A stretch of DNA of 26,130 nt from Clostridia bacterium (GTDB lineage Bacteria; Bacillota; Clostridia; Christensenellales; Borkfalkiaceae). Location: assembly GCA_900766495.1 (NCBI GenBank), contig CAAFVM010000005.1, forward strand, positions 1-26,130. The letters run 5' to 3'. Both the position numbers and the translations under genes were made by a program. The notes below the pieces were generated by a model. It searched no databases. It saw nothing but the letters and a program-made list of their open reading frames with translations, and had not been told where the DNA came from. Of this stretch, positions 1-8,214 are shown in pieces (position 1 is the first letter of the stretch; the number at the start of each line of letters is the position of its first letter).

Positions 1-11
1 AAATGCGAAGC

Positions 12-120
12 ACCGAAAAGAGCACGTTTTTAGATGATTTTTCGCGAGCGCGAGGCAGCCGTACTCGTCGTACGGCAATCGAGCGGTCACGGAAAAGGGC
101 TAAAAAGACGCCTTTTCGGT
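12..120. repeat. Long imperfect palindrome (about 109 bases)
   Basis: The outer arms ACCGAAAAG (12-20) and CTTTTCGGT (112-120) are perfectly complementary, as are TTTTTAG (27-33) and CTAAAAA (100-106). The centre is a perfect hairpin, GCCGTAC (58-64) and GTACGGC (70-76) with loop TCGTC. The parts between also pair imperfectly. It lies downstream of the leftward TfoX-like gene. It could be a MITE-like repeat, a structured RNA or a 3' end structure; no open reading frame explains it. Other copies cannot be tested here. Confidence 0.6.
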
Positions 121-159
121 AATTAGTGATAAGGAATGGAATCCCTAATGTTATAATTT

Positions 160-465
160 TTATCGTTTCTTTTTCGCCGGAATTATTTGTTTTAAAACCG
201 CGATTATATCGTTAAAATTTTCGTCGTCGGGGTCGATAATATAATGTTCTTTCGCTCCGCCATAAGGGTAACCTTTTTCGGCTTTGCTTAAAATATCGCC
301 AAGTGCCGGCAAAATTTTAACAAAAACGGTATTATCGCACACCAAAAGCAACGGTTTTTCGTCAACGTAAACCATATAATCGCCGAACATTTTTTTATAG
401 CGAACGTTAGATTCGCCCTTAATTTGCCCGCATACGTATTCAATATACTCTTTCGACGTCGCCAT
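160..465 (-). CDS. TfoX/Sxy N-terminal domain family protein
   Basis: A 101-residue protein resembling the TfoX N-terminal domain family: a short helix, then KKMFGDYMVYVDEKPLLLVC with the typical MFG motif, then a strand-rich section ending before a basic KKKR tail. In gamma-proteobacteria Sxy/TfoX controls competence genes, but the short stand-alone domain in Firmicutes has no settled role, so no function is assigned. I chose the ATG at 465 because a GGAG Shine-Dalgarno lies a few bases upstream; a longer in-frame start at 507 would run into the preceding gene. The preceding gene stops at 468, two bases before this ATG, so the two are probably translationally coupled. No clear terminator follows; a long palindrome occupies the downstream region. 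Confidence 0.8.
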   Translation of the reverse strand: MATSKEYIEYVCGQIKGESNVRYKKMFGDYMVYVDEKPLLLVCDNTVFVKILPALGDILSKAEKGYPYGGAKEHYIIDPDDENFNDIIAVLKQIIPAKKKR

Positions 466-467
466 GC

Positions 468-1400
468 TCACTCCTTTGCGATTTGCTTTAACACGCCTTT
501 GCGACACCTTATCGACGTAAACCCGCCGTGAGTTATTTCCAAAAGTTCGTCCATTTCTTTAACCGCGCCGTCATATCTGCCATTTGTGTGATGAACCAAA
601 ACATAATCGGCTTTTTTGATTTTTCCGCTGTATTGCTTGCAAAATTCGCGCATAGGCGACGAAAGCGAGAACACCCAAATCGGCGAGCAAACGGTAACTT
701 TTTCATAAGAAACAATGTCTTTATTCACAGGTAAAATCGGCATTCCCCACCTGTGCATTCCGAACCTGCCGCACCACCAAAAGCCCAAAGTTCCGTCGGT
801 TTTTTCCGCGGTTTTTATTTCGCAAATTTCGGCTCCCGTTTTGTTTGCTATTTCAAGCGCGACTTTTTTAACATACCCCATTCGCGAAAAATACACTACG
901 AGTTCTTTTTGGTTAGTTCCCACGTTTTTATAGTCGCTTTCAATAACTTTAAAACTTTCCTGCTTTAAAAACGTGCATGCGCAAAAGCCGGTTACAGCCT
1001 GCAAAAAACCGAAAATAAAATACGCGGTAGACATAAAATTGAAAGGAAACATATAAAACTGAATACAAATCCAAAGCATAAGCGTTACGCCGAACGCACA
1101 GCCCAGCGCCGAGCCTGCCTTTTTGTTCGCAAACAACAGCCCCGCCGCCGTTAAATTAGTTAACCCGTTCACTATTAAAAGCGCCCAGCCCGAGAATGTA
1201 AAATCGGTAAAAAGCACGTCGGCAAACGGCAATTTTTTAAAGTACGGCAACATTGCGTCCATACCCAAAGTTTTTCCGCTCGGGTCGATTATCATTGCCA
1301 AAGCCCCGCCTACCGCGCCTATGCCTATGAACAAAGTCCAAAAAATCAAATAGTTTCGCGCTATTTTATATCGCGATTTTTTATGTACGTTTTCTTTCAT
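468..1400 (-). CDS. Four-TM membrane protein with C-terminal flavodoxin-like domain
   Basis: A 310-residue protein in two halves. Residues about 17-144 hold four hydrophobic segments (roughly 17-39, 70-91, 96-118, 122-144). Residues about 166-305 form a flavodoxin-like domain, with a first strand ELVVYFSR, a phosphate-loop position SRMGYV, and a second recognisable element CSPIWVFSLSSPMREF, typical of flavodoxin-fold proteins of the NAD(P)H-oxidoreductase type. The phosphate loop lacks the usual T/S-x-T-G-x-T pattern, so FMN binding is likely but not certain. It would place a redox domain on the cytoplasmic face of the membrane. It starts 34 bases after the stop of the histidine kinase gene and ends two bases before the TfoX-like start, so it probably belongs to a four-gene operon under the two-component system. 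Confidence 0.75.
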   Translation of the reverse strand: MKENVHKKSRYKIARNYLIFWTLFIGIGAVGGALAMIIDPSGKTLGMDAMLPYFKKLPFADVLFTDFTFSGWALLIVNGLTNLTAAGLLFANKKAGSALGCAFGVTLMLWICIQFYMFPFNFMSTAYFIFGFLQAVTGFCACTFLKQESFKVIESDYKNVGTNQKELVVYFSRMGYVKKVALEIANKTGAEICEIKTAEKTDGTLGFWWCGRFGMHRWGMPILPVNKDIVSYEKVTVCSPIWVFSLSSPMREFCKQYSGKIKKADYVLVHHTNGRYDGAVKEMDELLEITHGGFTSIRCRKGVLKQIAKE

Positions 1401-1434
1401 AACCCCATCTCTTTATTTTTTAATTCGTTATAAA

Positions 1435-2790
1435 TTACAAAGTAACCGTAAAAATCATCGTTATGCCGTCGGGCGAATACGCCGTGATTTTTCCCTTATG
1501 CCCGTTTGCAATGGCTTGCGCAACCGAAAGCCCTACTCCGTGTCCGCCGGTATCGCGGCTGCGCGAATTATCGCGGCGATAAAAGCGGTCGAACAGCTCG
1601 TCGTGCTTGCCTTTCGGAACTCCGCTCGTAGTGTTTTCAACTATTATTTTGCACTCGCGCCCGCTTTTTAAAAGCGAAAATTTTATACTCCCGCCCTCGT
1701 CGGAATATTTAACCGCATTGTCTAAAAGTAAGCCTATAAGTCGTTTAACCTCGTTTTGGTCGCCCACGAAGCTTACGTTTTTCTCAATTACCCTTTCAAA
1801 TTTTTTACCCTTTGCAAGGCAAACGCCCACATACGGTTCAGTTGCTTCTTCGCAAGCTTCCGAAATAGAAAAATCCGCCGTGGTAAACTTAAAATTCTGC
1901 TCGTCCGAGCGCGCTAAAAACACCAACGCATTTGTAAGTTTGGTAAGTTTTTTTACCTCGTTTTTAATGGAATCGGTCCATTCGTTTTTGCATCCCGTCA
2001 TTTCAAGAACGTCGCAATCGGCACTTATAACGGTTAGCGGGGTTTTAAGTTCGTGGTTGGCGTCGGTCACGAAACGTTTTTGCTTTTCGTAACTTTCGGC
2101 AACCGGCTTTAACGCGATTTTCGAAAACACAAGAATAAGCACAAAAACCACGGTAACGCCCAAAAGGCTCATAAGTAAACTGTTTTTTAAAAACGAATTG
2201 AACGTTTCAAGGTCGTTCGTGCAATCGACGAATATACAATATGTTTCGTCGCCATTTACACTGATAAGATAGCGATAATTATCGTGAAAACCTTTTTCTT
2301 TTTTAGAGGCAAGTGCCTCGTTCGCATAAGCGAGCGCGTCTTGCGGGCTTACGGCGTAAATATTATCGGTATAAATCGCTTCTACCTCGCCGTCTTCGAA
2401 AACCACGGTAAAATATCGGGTTTCAAACGGAGTTTCGGGCGACGGGTACCTGTCGTCTTGCGACGGAATGCGAGCTAAAAAATCGGCGTATATGTCGATT
2501 AACGCGCTGTTCGCGTTTTTTTCGGAATTACTTTCATAACCCGAAAAGCTAACAAAATCGGCGTGTGTTTGCTCTTCCCCGTCATATTGCTTGGCAACAA
2601 TTTCGAACTCGTTCGGGTCGCGGCTGGGGAATTTGCCGTCGTTCTCCGCTAAAATCGCAAGGGTTTTATCCGCCTTTTCCACAACCTGCGCATAACTTCT
2701 TGCGTTTATTGCGGTTAACAGCGCCGCTAAAACCAACACCATTGCGAGCATGGCGACCGCAACGAACTTTACGCGTAATTTCTTAATCAT
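1435..2790 (-). CDS. Membrane sensor histidine kinase
   Basis: A 451-residue histidine kinase. TM1 spans about residues 10-28, an extracytoplasmic sensor region about 30-203, and TM2 about 204-226. The dimerisation/phosphoacceptor motif is FVTDANHELKTPL, with phosphorylated His246. The ATPase domain shows the N box DNAVKYSDEGG (Asn358) and the glycine box GGHGVGLS (415-422). All catalytic elements are intact. Its first eight bases overlap the end of the response regulator gene (ATGATTAA junction), a classic coupled pair. The sensor region has no family signature I recognise, so the signal is unknown. The downstream membrane flavodoxin suggests a redox or envelope signal, which is inference only. 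Confidence 0.93.
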   Translation of the reverse strand: MIKKLRVKFVAVAMLAMVLVLAALLTAINARSYAQVVEKADKTLAILAENDGKFPSRDPNEFEIVAKQYDGEEQTHADFVSFSGYESNSEKNANSALIDIYADFLARIPSQDDRYPSPETPFETRYFTVVFEDGEVEAIYTDNIYAVSPQDALAYANEALASKKEKGFHDNYRYLISVNGDETYCIFVDCTNDLETFNSFLKNSLLMSLLGVTVVFVLILVFSKIALKPVAESYEKQKRFVTDANHELKTPLTVISADCDVLEMTGCKNEWTDSIKNEVKKLTKLTNALVFLARSDEQNFKFTTADFSISEACEEATEPYVGVCLAKGKKFERVIEKNVSFVGDQNEVKRLIGLLLDNAVKYSDEGGSIKFSLLKSGRECKIIVENTTSGVPKGKHDELFDRFYRRDNSRSRDTGGHGVGLSVAQAIANGHKGKITAYSPDGITMIFTVTL

Positions 2791-3460
2791 CGCTCTTCTC
2801 CAACGAATAACCCAAATTTCTTACGGCTTTTATCGATACCACGGAGCCGAGCTGTTTTAATTTTTTGCGAAGATAGGAAACGTAAGTCCACACAACGTTA
2901 ATTTCGGCTTCGCTGTCAAGCCCCCAAACGCTTTCCATAAATCGCTCGGTTGAAATAACCTTGCCGGGGTTACGCATAAGCATTTCTATAATTTGAAATT
3001 CTTTTGACGTAAGCGGGAACTTTTTATCGCCGCAAATCAGTTCGTAACTGCTTGTATCAAGCCTTAAATCCCCATATATAAGCCCGTTAACGGCACTTTC
3101 GGGTTGTCTGCGGCAAAGCGCGCGCACCCTTGCCAAAAGTTCGCGCGTATCGAACGGTTTAGCTAAATAATCGTCGGCTCCGCCGTCTAATCCGCGCACC
3201 TTGTCTTCAACCGAGTTGCGCGCGGTGAGCATAAGCACCGGCAAATTCGATTTTCTTTCGCGCAAAGTTTTTAAAACTTCGAAACCGTCTTTTTTAGGCA
3301 TCATCACGTCTAAAATAAGTAAGTCGTATTCCTGCGTTTCAAGGTAATCGAGAGCTTCTTCACCGTCGAAAGCCGCGTCAACCGAATAATTATTATGTTT
3401 TAAAATAGCCGTAAGCGCCCGCGAAAGCGAACGTTCGTCTTCTGCAAGCAAAAGTCGCAT
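2783..3460 (-). CDS. OmpR/PhoB-family response regulator
   Basis: A 225-residue response regulator. The receiver domain covers residues 1-115 with the acidic pocket AEDE (7-8), phosphoacceptor Asp51 in LILDVMMP, Thr79 and Lys101 in the KPF motif. The winged-helix DNA-binding domain covers about residues 128-222 and includes the SKEFQIIEMLMRNPGKV and VWTYVSYLRKKL elements of the OmpR class. The start at 3460 has an AGAGGA ribosome binding site eight bases upstream. It leads the operon with the kinase, the membrane flavodoxin and the TfoX-like gene. The upstream gap of 95 bases is very AT-rich and contains TATAAA-like boxes, suggesting a promoter there, but no unambiguous -35 is visible. Confidence 0.95.
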   Translation of the reverse strand: MRLLLAEDERSLSRALTAILKHNNYSVDAAFDGEEALDYLETQEYDLLILDVMMPKKDGFEVLKTLRERKSNLPVLMLTARNSVEDKVRGLDGGADDYLAKPFDTRELLARVRALCRRQPESAVNGLIYGDLRLDTSSYELICGDKKFPLTSKEFQIIEMLMRNPGKVISTERFMESVWGLDSEAEINVVWTYVSYLRKKLKQLGSVVSIKAVRNLGYSLEKSDD

Positions 3461-3555
3461 AAGCTTGTCCTCTGTTGCCGAAAAAACGCATAACTCGCGC
3501 TTTTATCGGCATAAATAGTTTTGTTTATATTATATATTCTATTCCTTAAACAAAC

Positions 3556-4182
3556 TTAAAAATTTGCAAGTCCTCGCCTTTTAACCCGAGTTTCGTGCGC
3601 CTTTTTCACCTCGGGCAGTTCTATTTCGCCGTCCGCGTTTAAAGAAATCGGCTCGCCGTCGGGGTTAAAAGCCATAAAAGAATTTTCAGAAAGAAAAACA
3701 AAATTTACGCCGTATAAATAAGCGAAAAATTCAGCTGCGATTTCAGCCTTTCTGCCCGAAAAGCCCGCGTATAGGTTGATTATCGCGTCACAGCCGCACA
3801 ATGCAAGCGCTTGTACCGCCTGCGGAGAATACACGTCGCGGTCGGCTAAAATTCCTATTTTTCGTCCGCCTGCGTTAAAGATTTTATAGCCGAGCGACGG
3901 AGAAAAGCCCTCTTCGCAGGCGTTCATATCGCAAATCGAACACAGCCTTCCCTTTTCGAAAACAAACGCCGAACGGCGCTTCACCCCGTAATTATCGGAA
4001 ACCGCGCCGAGCACGGTAAGCCCGCCGCACGCCGACGACAATCTGCCTAAATCCACAAGTTCTTTCGCGCTTCCGTCAAGTTGTTTTTTAAAATTGATTT
4101 CGCCGGTTAACCCGAACGGCAAAAGGTTCACGTCGCAAAACGAACGAGGATAGTTTAATGAATTAAGCGCTCTTACCCGCAT
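3556..4182 (-). CDS. Nitrilase-fold protein without the catalytic triad
   Basis: A 208-residue protein aligning with the carbon-nitrogen hydrolase (nitrilase) fold: LLPFGLTGEI matches the PE..LTGY strand, KGRLCSICDMNA matches the G..(L)..YRK.HL region, GRKIGILADRDVYSP matches the KIG(L)(L)ICYD...P active-site elbow, and DAIINLYAGF matches the following strand. All three catalytic positions appear replaced: Glu by Phe23, Lys by Met86, Cys by Asp114. The N-terminal part is also shorter than in typical 260-300-residue members. It is therefore probably non-catalytic, perhaps a binding or regulatory subunit. The start has GGGAG eight bases upstream. It lies 178 bases downstream of dusB and may be transcribed separately. 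A diverged family with different catalysis cannot be excluded. Confidence 0.6.
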   Translation of the reverse strand: MRVRALNSLNYPRSFCDVNLLPFGLTGEINFKKQLDGSAKELVDLGRLSSACGGLTVLGAVSDNYGVKRRSAFVFEKGRLCSICDMNACEEGFSPSLGYKIFNAGGRKIGILADRDVYSPQAVQALALCGCDAIINLYAGFSGRKAEIAAEFFAYLYGVNFVFLSENSFMAFNPDGEPISLNADGEIELPEVKKAHETRVKRRGLANF

Positions 4183-4360
4183 TTTTTAGCTCCCGAACCA
4201 TTATATTCGGATAAAAAAGCTTTGGTTACGAAAGCCGCATTAACACGCACGCCCGCATTTGCCATTTTTCCCGCACGCAAAAAAACATAGCAAATTTTTA
4301 ACCGCCCGTAACTATCAATATGTATCCGCAAAAAGCGGAATTCACGTAAAAAAAATGAAT

Positions 4361-5311
4361 TTACAGCGCCGAATTAAGAATATTTTTTATTTCGGCGCAA
4401 CTTTCGGCTTCGAAAATTGCGAGTTTAGCTTCTTTTGCGCCGCGCACGCCCTTTAAAATTTGCGACAAAAACTTACGCATTCCGTGCGCGACTATTCTGT
4501 CGGGCATAACTTTAAGCCGTTCGTCCATAACGAAAAACGCGCAATCTTTTAAGCCGAAATTGTTTTTTTCGCCCGCAAGTTCCGCATACAAAAGCGGATT
4601 ATTCACCCCGCCCCTGGCTATGGCAACGCCGTCGGCGCCGGTTTTTTCAAGCATAACGTCGGCGTCGGCAACCGAAAAAATTCCGCCGTTTGCAAACACG
4701 GGAATTTTAACCGCGGCTTTAGCTTTTGCAATTTGCTCATAGTTAATTTCGCCCGAGTACATCGCCTCGCGCGTTCTGCCGTGAATTGTTAAAAGTTTTG
4801 CGCCGCCGTCCTCGCACGCTTTTGCAAAAAGCGGGGCTATAAGTCGGTTATCCGATATTCCGACCCTGAATTTAGCCGTTATTATTTTACCAGATTTCGC
4901 GCATTCGTTAATAATTTTGCAGGCAAGCGACGGGTCGTTCAAAAGCGCCGAACCCTCGCCGTTATTATAAATTTTAGGCACCGGGCAACCCATATTAATA
5001 TCTATTATTTTATATGGAGCAAGCGCTTCGCTTTCGCACGCGGCGCGCATAATCGCGGGGTCGTTTCCGAAAAGTTGAGCGCTCGTAACAGCGCCGCCAT
5101 TATTTTCGGAAGAATTTAAAACAAGCAAATCCTGCGTGTGTTCGTTTTTATAAATAAGCCCTTTTGCCGAAACCATTTCGGTAACGCACAGCCCCGCGCC
5201 GAGTTTTACGCAAAGAGTGCGAAAAGCCGCGTCTGAAAACCCTGCCATAGGCGCGCTTGCAATATTGTTTTTTATAACAACGCCGCCTACGTCAACGCTT
5301 TTTAATTTCAT
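4361..5311 (-). CDS. dusB: tRNA-dihydrouridine synthase (DusB-like)
   Basis: A 316-residue flavin-dependent TIM-barrel enzyme that reduces specific uridines in tRNA to dihydrouridine. Signatures in order are SAPMAGFSDAAFR (19-31), the catalytic loop NMGCPVPK (106-113) with Cys109, AKFRVG with Lys147, the FMN-contacting TIHGRTR (175-181), and the phosphate-binding ANGGI and IARGGVNNP near residues 207-240. The length and the first motif fit the DusB branch, although substrate position cannot be read from sequence. It starts inside the end of the mazG gene (20-base overlap), so the two are probably cotranslated. No strong terminator is visible in the 178 bases after it. Confidence 0.93.
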   Translation of the reverse strand: MKLKSVDVGGVVIKNNIASAPMAGFSDAAFRTLCVKLGAGLCVTEMVSAKGLIYKNEHTQDLLVLNSSENNGGAVTSAQLFGNDPAIMRAACESEALAPYKIIDINMGCPVPKIYNNGEGSALLNDPSLACKIINECAKSGKIITAKFRVGISDNRLIAPLFAKACEDGGAKLLTIHGRTREAMYSGEINYEQIAKAKAAVKIPVFANGGIFSVADADVMLEKTGADGVAIARGGVNNPLLYAELAGEKNNFGLKDCAFFVMDERLKVMPDRIVAHGMRKFLSQILKGVRGAKEAKLAIFEAESCAEIKNILNSAL

Positions 5312-6695
5312 TATAATACCCGTCCCATTTTTCCGCGCTTAACTCAAACGCGTTCTCGCCCGCGGCGGTAGCGGCTTGTTCGGTTTTTTCAAGCCTGTTC
5401 AAAAACTTCTCGGTCGAAGCCGACAACGCCTCTTCCGCGTCTACTTTCAAAAATCTTGCCAGATTAACAACCGAAAACAGCAAATCGCCTACCTCTTCAA
5501 AAAGTTCTTCGCTTGTTTTTGCCGATTTCACCTCGCCCGTTTCTTCGTTTATTTTATCGTAAATTTGCGAAACTTTAGAAAAATCGAAATTATATTTGCC
5601 TGCGCGCTTCTGTACTTTCTGCGCGCGCATAAGCGCGGGGAACGAGAGCGGAACGCTTCTGCAATAATCGCAAACGCCCGAATAATGTTTTTCTTTCTTC
5701 TTGTTTTTATCCCACACAGCAAGCGCGCTGTCTCCGTCGGTAGCCAAGTCGCCGCCGAAAACATGAGTGTGCCTGTCTATAAGTTTGCGGCAGATTCCGC
5801 TCACCACGTCGCCGCGGGCGAACTCGTGATTTTCTTCGCCGAACACCGAATGAAAGGCAAGCTGCAACAACACGTCGCCCTCCTCTTCCACGATGTTTTC
5901 GGTATCGCCCGATTTCAGCGCGTCGTAAAGTTCGTAACATTCTTCAAGCAAATTAGGCGTTATGCTTTCGCGGGTTTGCGCCCTGTCCCACGGGCAACCG
6001 TTCGGCGAACGCAGAACGCGCAGAATTTCAAACAAATCTTCAACCGAAAAACGCTTTTTTTGCGTAAGCGGCAGTTCGCCTACTATAACCGCGCAGTCAT
6101 AACCGAACATATTTTGGCGGTCGAGTTCGTAAAGCGAAATTTTTTTGCGTTTTCCGCCCCCCGAAATAATCGCGGGGCATTCGTCGCCGAACAAATCGCA
6201 AAGCTTTAACTTGATTTCGCCCGCAAGATAGGCGTCGTCAATGTCGTAAACCACAAGCGGAAGCGCAACCGCCGCGTTGATTTTTTCAATGGAGTAAGCC
6301 GAAACGCAGGTGTAAGCGCCGCGTTCGCACGAAGAAGCTATTAAAGCCGCGCCTCGCGGCGCCGCTTCGAAAATTTGCGCGGTTTTAAATTTTTTTAAAA
6401 TTTTGGCACAGGCGATGTCTTCCGAAACGCTGCCGTCGACGCAATAAGCAACGCTTGAATTTTTAGCTTCGTCAACAACCGCTTTCGCGATTTTTTTGCT
6501 TAACCCGTCGAAAGTTCTGCATTTTTTAAAAAGCTCGTCAAAACTTTCGAACTTAACGCCGTTTTCGGTAAGAGCGTTTACGCTTTCGGGCACCGCGCTT
6601 CGAACAAACACTTTATCGCACGATTTTATCGCTTCCAACGCGTTTAACGAAAGGTCTCCCTTTCTGCTCCCCAATCCCGCCAGTACAATTCTCAT
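5292..6695 (-). CDS. mazG: YabN-type tetrapyrrole methylase/MazG nucleotide pyrophosphohydrolase fusion
   Basis: A 467-residue fusion. The N-terminal 205 residues resemble the tetrapyrrole (corrin/porphyrin) methylase fold, starting MRIVLAGLGSRKGDLS. The rest is a tandem MazG protein: first unit with CPWDRAQT (234-241), EECYELYDAL and EEEGD metal ligands; second unit with EETGEV and FEEVGD. MazG hydrolyses (d)NTPs to monophosphates. The methylase half has weak SAM-loop conservation and may be inactive. I prefer the ATG at 6695 because the protein then begins at the first strand of the methylase fold, with AAGGAAG about 12 bases upstream; an in-frame start at 6746 is possible. It overlaps the end of the flippase gene by 83 bases and dusB by 20. 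This is the B. subtilis yabN arrangement. Confidence 0.88.
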   Translation of the reverse strand: MRIVLAGLGSRKGDLSLNALEAIKSCDKVFVRSAVPESVNALTENGVKFESFDELFKKCRTFDGLSKKIAKAVVDEAKNSSVAYCVDGSVSEDIACAKILKKFKTAQIFEAAPRGAALIASSCERGAYTCVSAYSIEKINAAVALPLVVYDIDDAYLAGEIKLKLCDLFGDECPAIISGGGKRKKISLYELDRQNMFGYDCAVIVGELPLTQKKRFSVEDLFEILRVLRSPNGCPWDRAQTRESITPNLLEECYELYDALKSGDTENIVEEEGDVLLQLAFHSVFGEENHEFARGDVVSGICRKLIDRHTHVFGGDLATDGDSALAVWDKNKKKEKHYSGVCDYCRSVPLSFPALMRAQKVQKRAGKYNFDFSKVSQIYDKINEETGEVKSAKTSEELFEEVGDLLFSVVNLARFLKVDAEEALSASTEKFLNRLEKTEQAATAAGENAFELSAEKWDGYYNEIKKR

Positions 6696-8133
6696 CTTCG
6701 GTTTCGTCTTCCTTAATTTGTTTTTCGCTTGTTTTCGCGCTATCATAGGGAAACTTGCCGCTACGCGCGCGTACTTTTAACTTAACATAATAAATATATA
6801 ACAAATTCGTCGCGGAAGCAACCAAATAAAAGGCGGCGGAAGAAATTACAAGCCCCGAAACGTTTATTTGCGGATTTTTAAGCAAAATCAAGTCGATTAC
6901 AACCTTTACGGCAAGCCCCATAGCCATAGAAACCGTTGAAAAAATCTGCCCGTCCAAAGACAGCGCAATCATATTCGCTGCGCACAAAACGCATTCGAAA
7001 AACACCGCCGCTCCCGATATTTTAAGCGCGGTAATCAACGTCTGCGAATATTCTCCTATTTTAGGGAACAGAATTTTTACCGTTACGTCTGAAAAGAAAA
7101 ACAAAAACATCGCCGACATAAGCCCCATAGCAAGGCATGCTAAAAAAGTAGTTAAACGCGCTTTTTTCTTTTTGCCCATAAGCGGCAACCTCGCCTGCGC
7201 GTAAGCCGCCACGGCGCCCGTGAACAATCCCATAACCGTTTCCACGCCGCCCGAATATACTCCGTAAAGCGCGGTTGCGTCGGCGGCGTAGGTTTTAAAA
7301 AAATTGATGGCGATAAAGCTGTCTATAAAACTGCCGAGCGGCAATATAAGCCCGCTTAACGTAAGCGGAAAAACGTAAAACGCAAGCGTTTTAAAGTTTG
7401 GAATTTTGCCCCGCTCGTCTGCATAATATTCATTTTTGCAATAATTTTTGCATAAACTTTTATTTATTGTAACGGCTTTTTGTTTACGCTTTTCATACTT
7501 TTTTACATAGGCAAAAAAAATATAACAAAACGCGAACGCTTCCGAAACGGTTACAGCCGACACAGCGAAAAGAGCCTTTCTCACCGCGCCGCCGCCTATA
7601 AAAATCAAAAGCGAAAGCGAGGTAAGCGCCTTTACGCACTGCTCTATGATCTGCGAAAAGGCAGTGGGAAAGTAATCGCCGCCGCCCTGAATCGCGCCGC
7701 GAAAACACGCGAGAGCCGCAACAAAAACTATGGCGGGGCTTATGGCTTTATATAAAACGCCCGCGCGAACGTCGCCCTGCAATGCCGCGGCTTTATCGGC
7801 AAACAAAAACAGCAAAACAGAAAACAACGCCCCTCCGCTTAAAAACAAAGCGAGCGCTTTTCGAAGCGTGGTCTTTCTGTCGTACCCGCAGGAAAGCATT
7901 CGGGTTATTCCGTGCGGCGCGCCGGTACCCGAAACAACCAAAAGTAGAGCGTAAAGCGGGAACACCATTTGGTAAAGCCCCATGCTCTCCACCCCCGCAA
8001 GGCGCAAAAGCGGAAACCTGTAAAGCGCTCCTATTCCTTTTACAGCAACCGAACACAACATATAAAAAAACGCGCCGAACGCAAGTTTGTTTTTTTGCCG
8101 CGTTCCGCCGTTTTTTAATAAAATCTTTTCCAT
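6613..8133 (-). CDS. SpoVB/YabM-type polysaccharide or lipid flippase (MATE/MVF superfamily)
   Basis: A 506-residue, very hydrophobic protein with about 12-14 membrane segments. The beginning (RFPLLRLAGVESMGLYQMVFP and GAPHGITRML) and the middle (DSFIAINFF and ALYGVYSGGVETVMGL) match the SpoVB/YabM branch of the MOP flippase superfamily, which moves lipid-linked cell-wall or polysaccharide precursors across the membrane. From about residue 455 there is a charged, soluble tail that is encoded in the 83-base overlap with mazG. It lies 81 bases after spoVT and before the YabN homologue, as yabM does in B. subtilis. A role in spore envelope or general peptidoglycan precursor export is inferred from family and context. 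Confidence 0.85.
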   Translation of the reverse strand: MEKILLKNGGTRQKNKLAFGAFFYMLCSVAVKGIGALYRFPLLRLAGVESMGLYQMVFPLYALLLVVSGTGAPHGITRMLSCGYDRKTTLRKALALFLSGGALFSVLLFLFADKAAALQGDVRAGVLYKAISPAIVFVAALACFRGAIQGGGDYFPTAFSQIIEQCVKALTSLSLLIFIGGGAVRKALFAVSAVTVSEAFAFCYIFFAYVKKYEKRKQKAVTINKSLCKNYCKNEYYADERGKIPNFKTLAFYVFPLTLSGLILPLGSFIDSFIAINFFKTYAADATALYGVYSGGVETVMGLFTGAVAAYAQARLPLMGKKKKARLTTFLACLAMGLMSAMFLFFFSDVTVKILFPKIGEYSQTLITALKISGAAVFFECVLCAANMIALSLDGQIFSTVSMAMGLAVKVVIDLILLKNPQINVSGLVISSAAFYLVASATNLLYIYYVKLKVRARSGKFPYDSAKTSEKQIKEDETEDENCTGGIGEQKGRPFVKRVGSDKIVR

Positions 8134-8142
8134 ATGTAAAGC

Positions 8143-8185
8143 AAAAACCCGCCTATAAGACCGTTAACGATTGTTTCGCGTTTTT
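8143..8185 (-). terminator. Degenerate conserved-loop hairpin (possible attenuator)
   Basis: On the minus strand AAAAACGCG pairs with CGGGTTTTT with one G/G mismatch around a 25-base loop. The loop ends in GGTCTTATAGG and aligns with the loops of the four strong terminators listed elsewhere (about 11 of 17 bases plus CTTATAG identical to the copy at 18991). It lies between spoVT and the flippase gene, so it could reduce read-through. The mismatch suggests a weakened or decayed member. Confidence 0.4.
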
Positions 8186-8214
8186 TTGCGTTTTATTTTG
8201 CGCGGCTTAAAAAA

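Noticed and set aside
4325..4339. TCCGC/GCGGA hairpin after dusB as terminator
   Set aside because: The stem is only five pairs and has no T-run on the minus strand.
5376..6209. 277-codon open frame on the plus strand inside mazG
   Set aside because: It is antisense to a well-supported gene and has no family signature; the length follows from the codon use of mazG.
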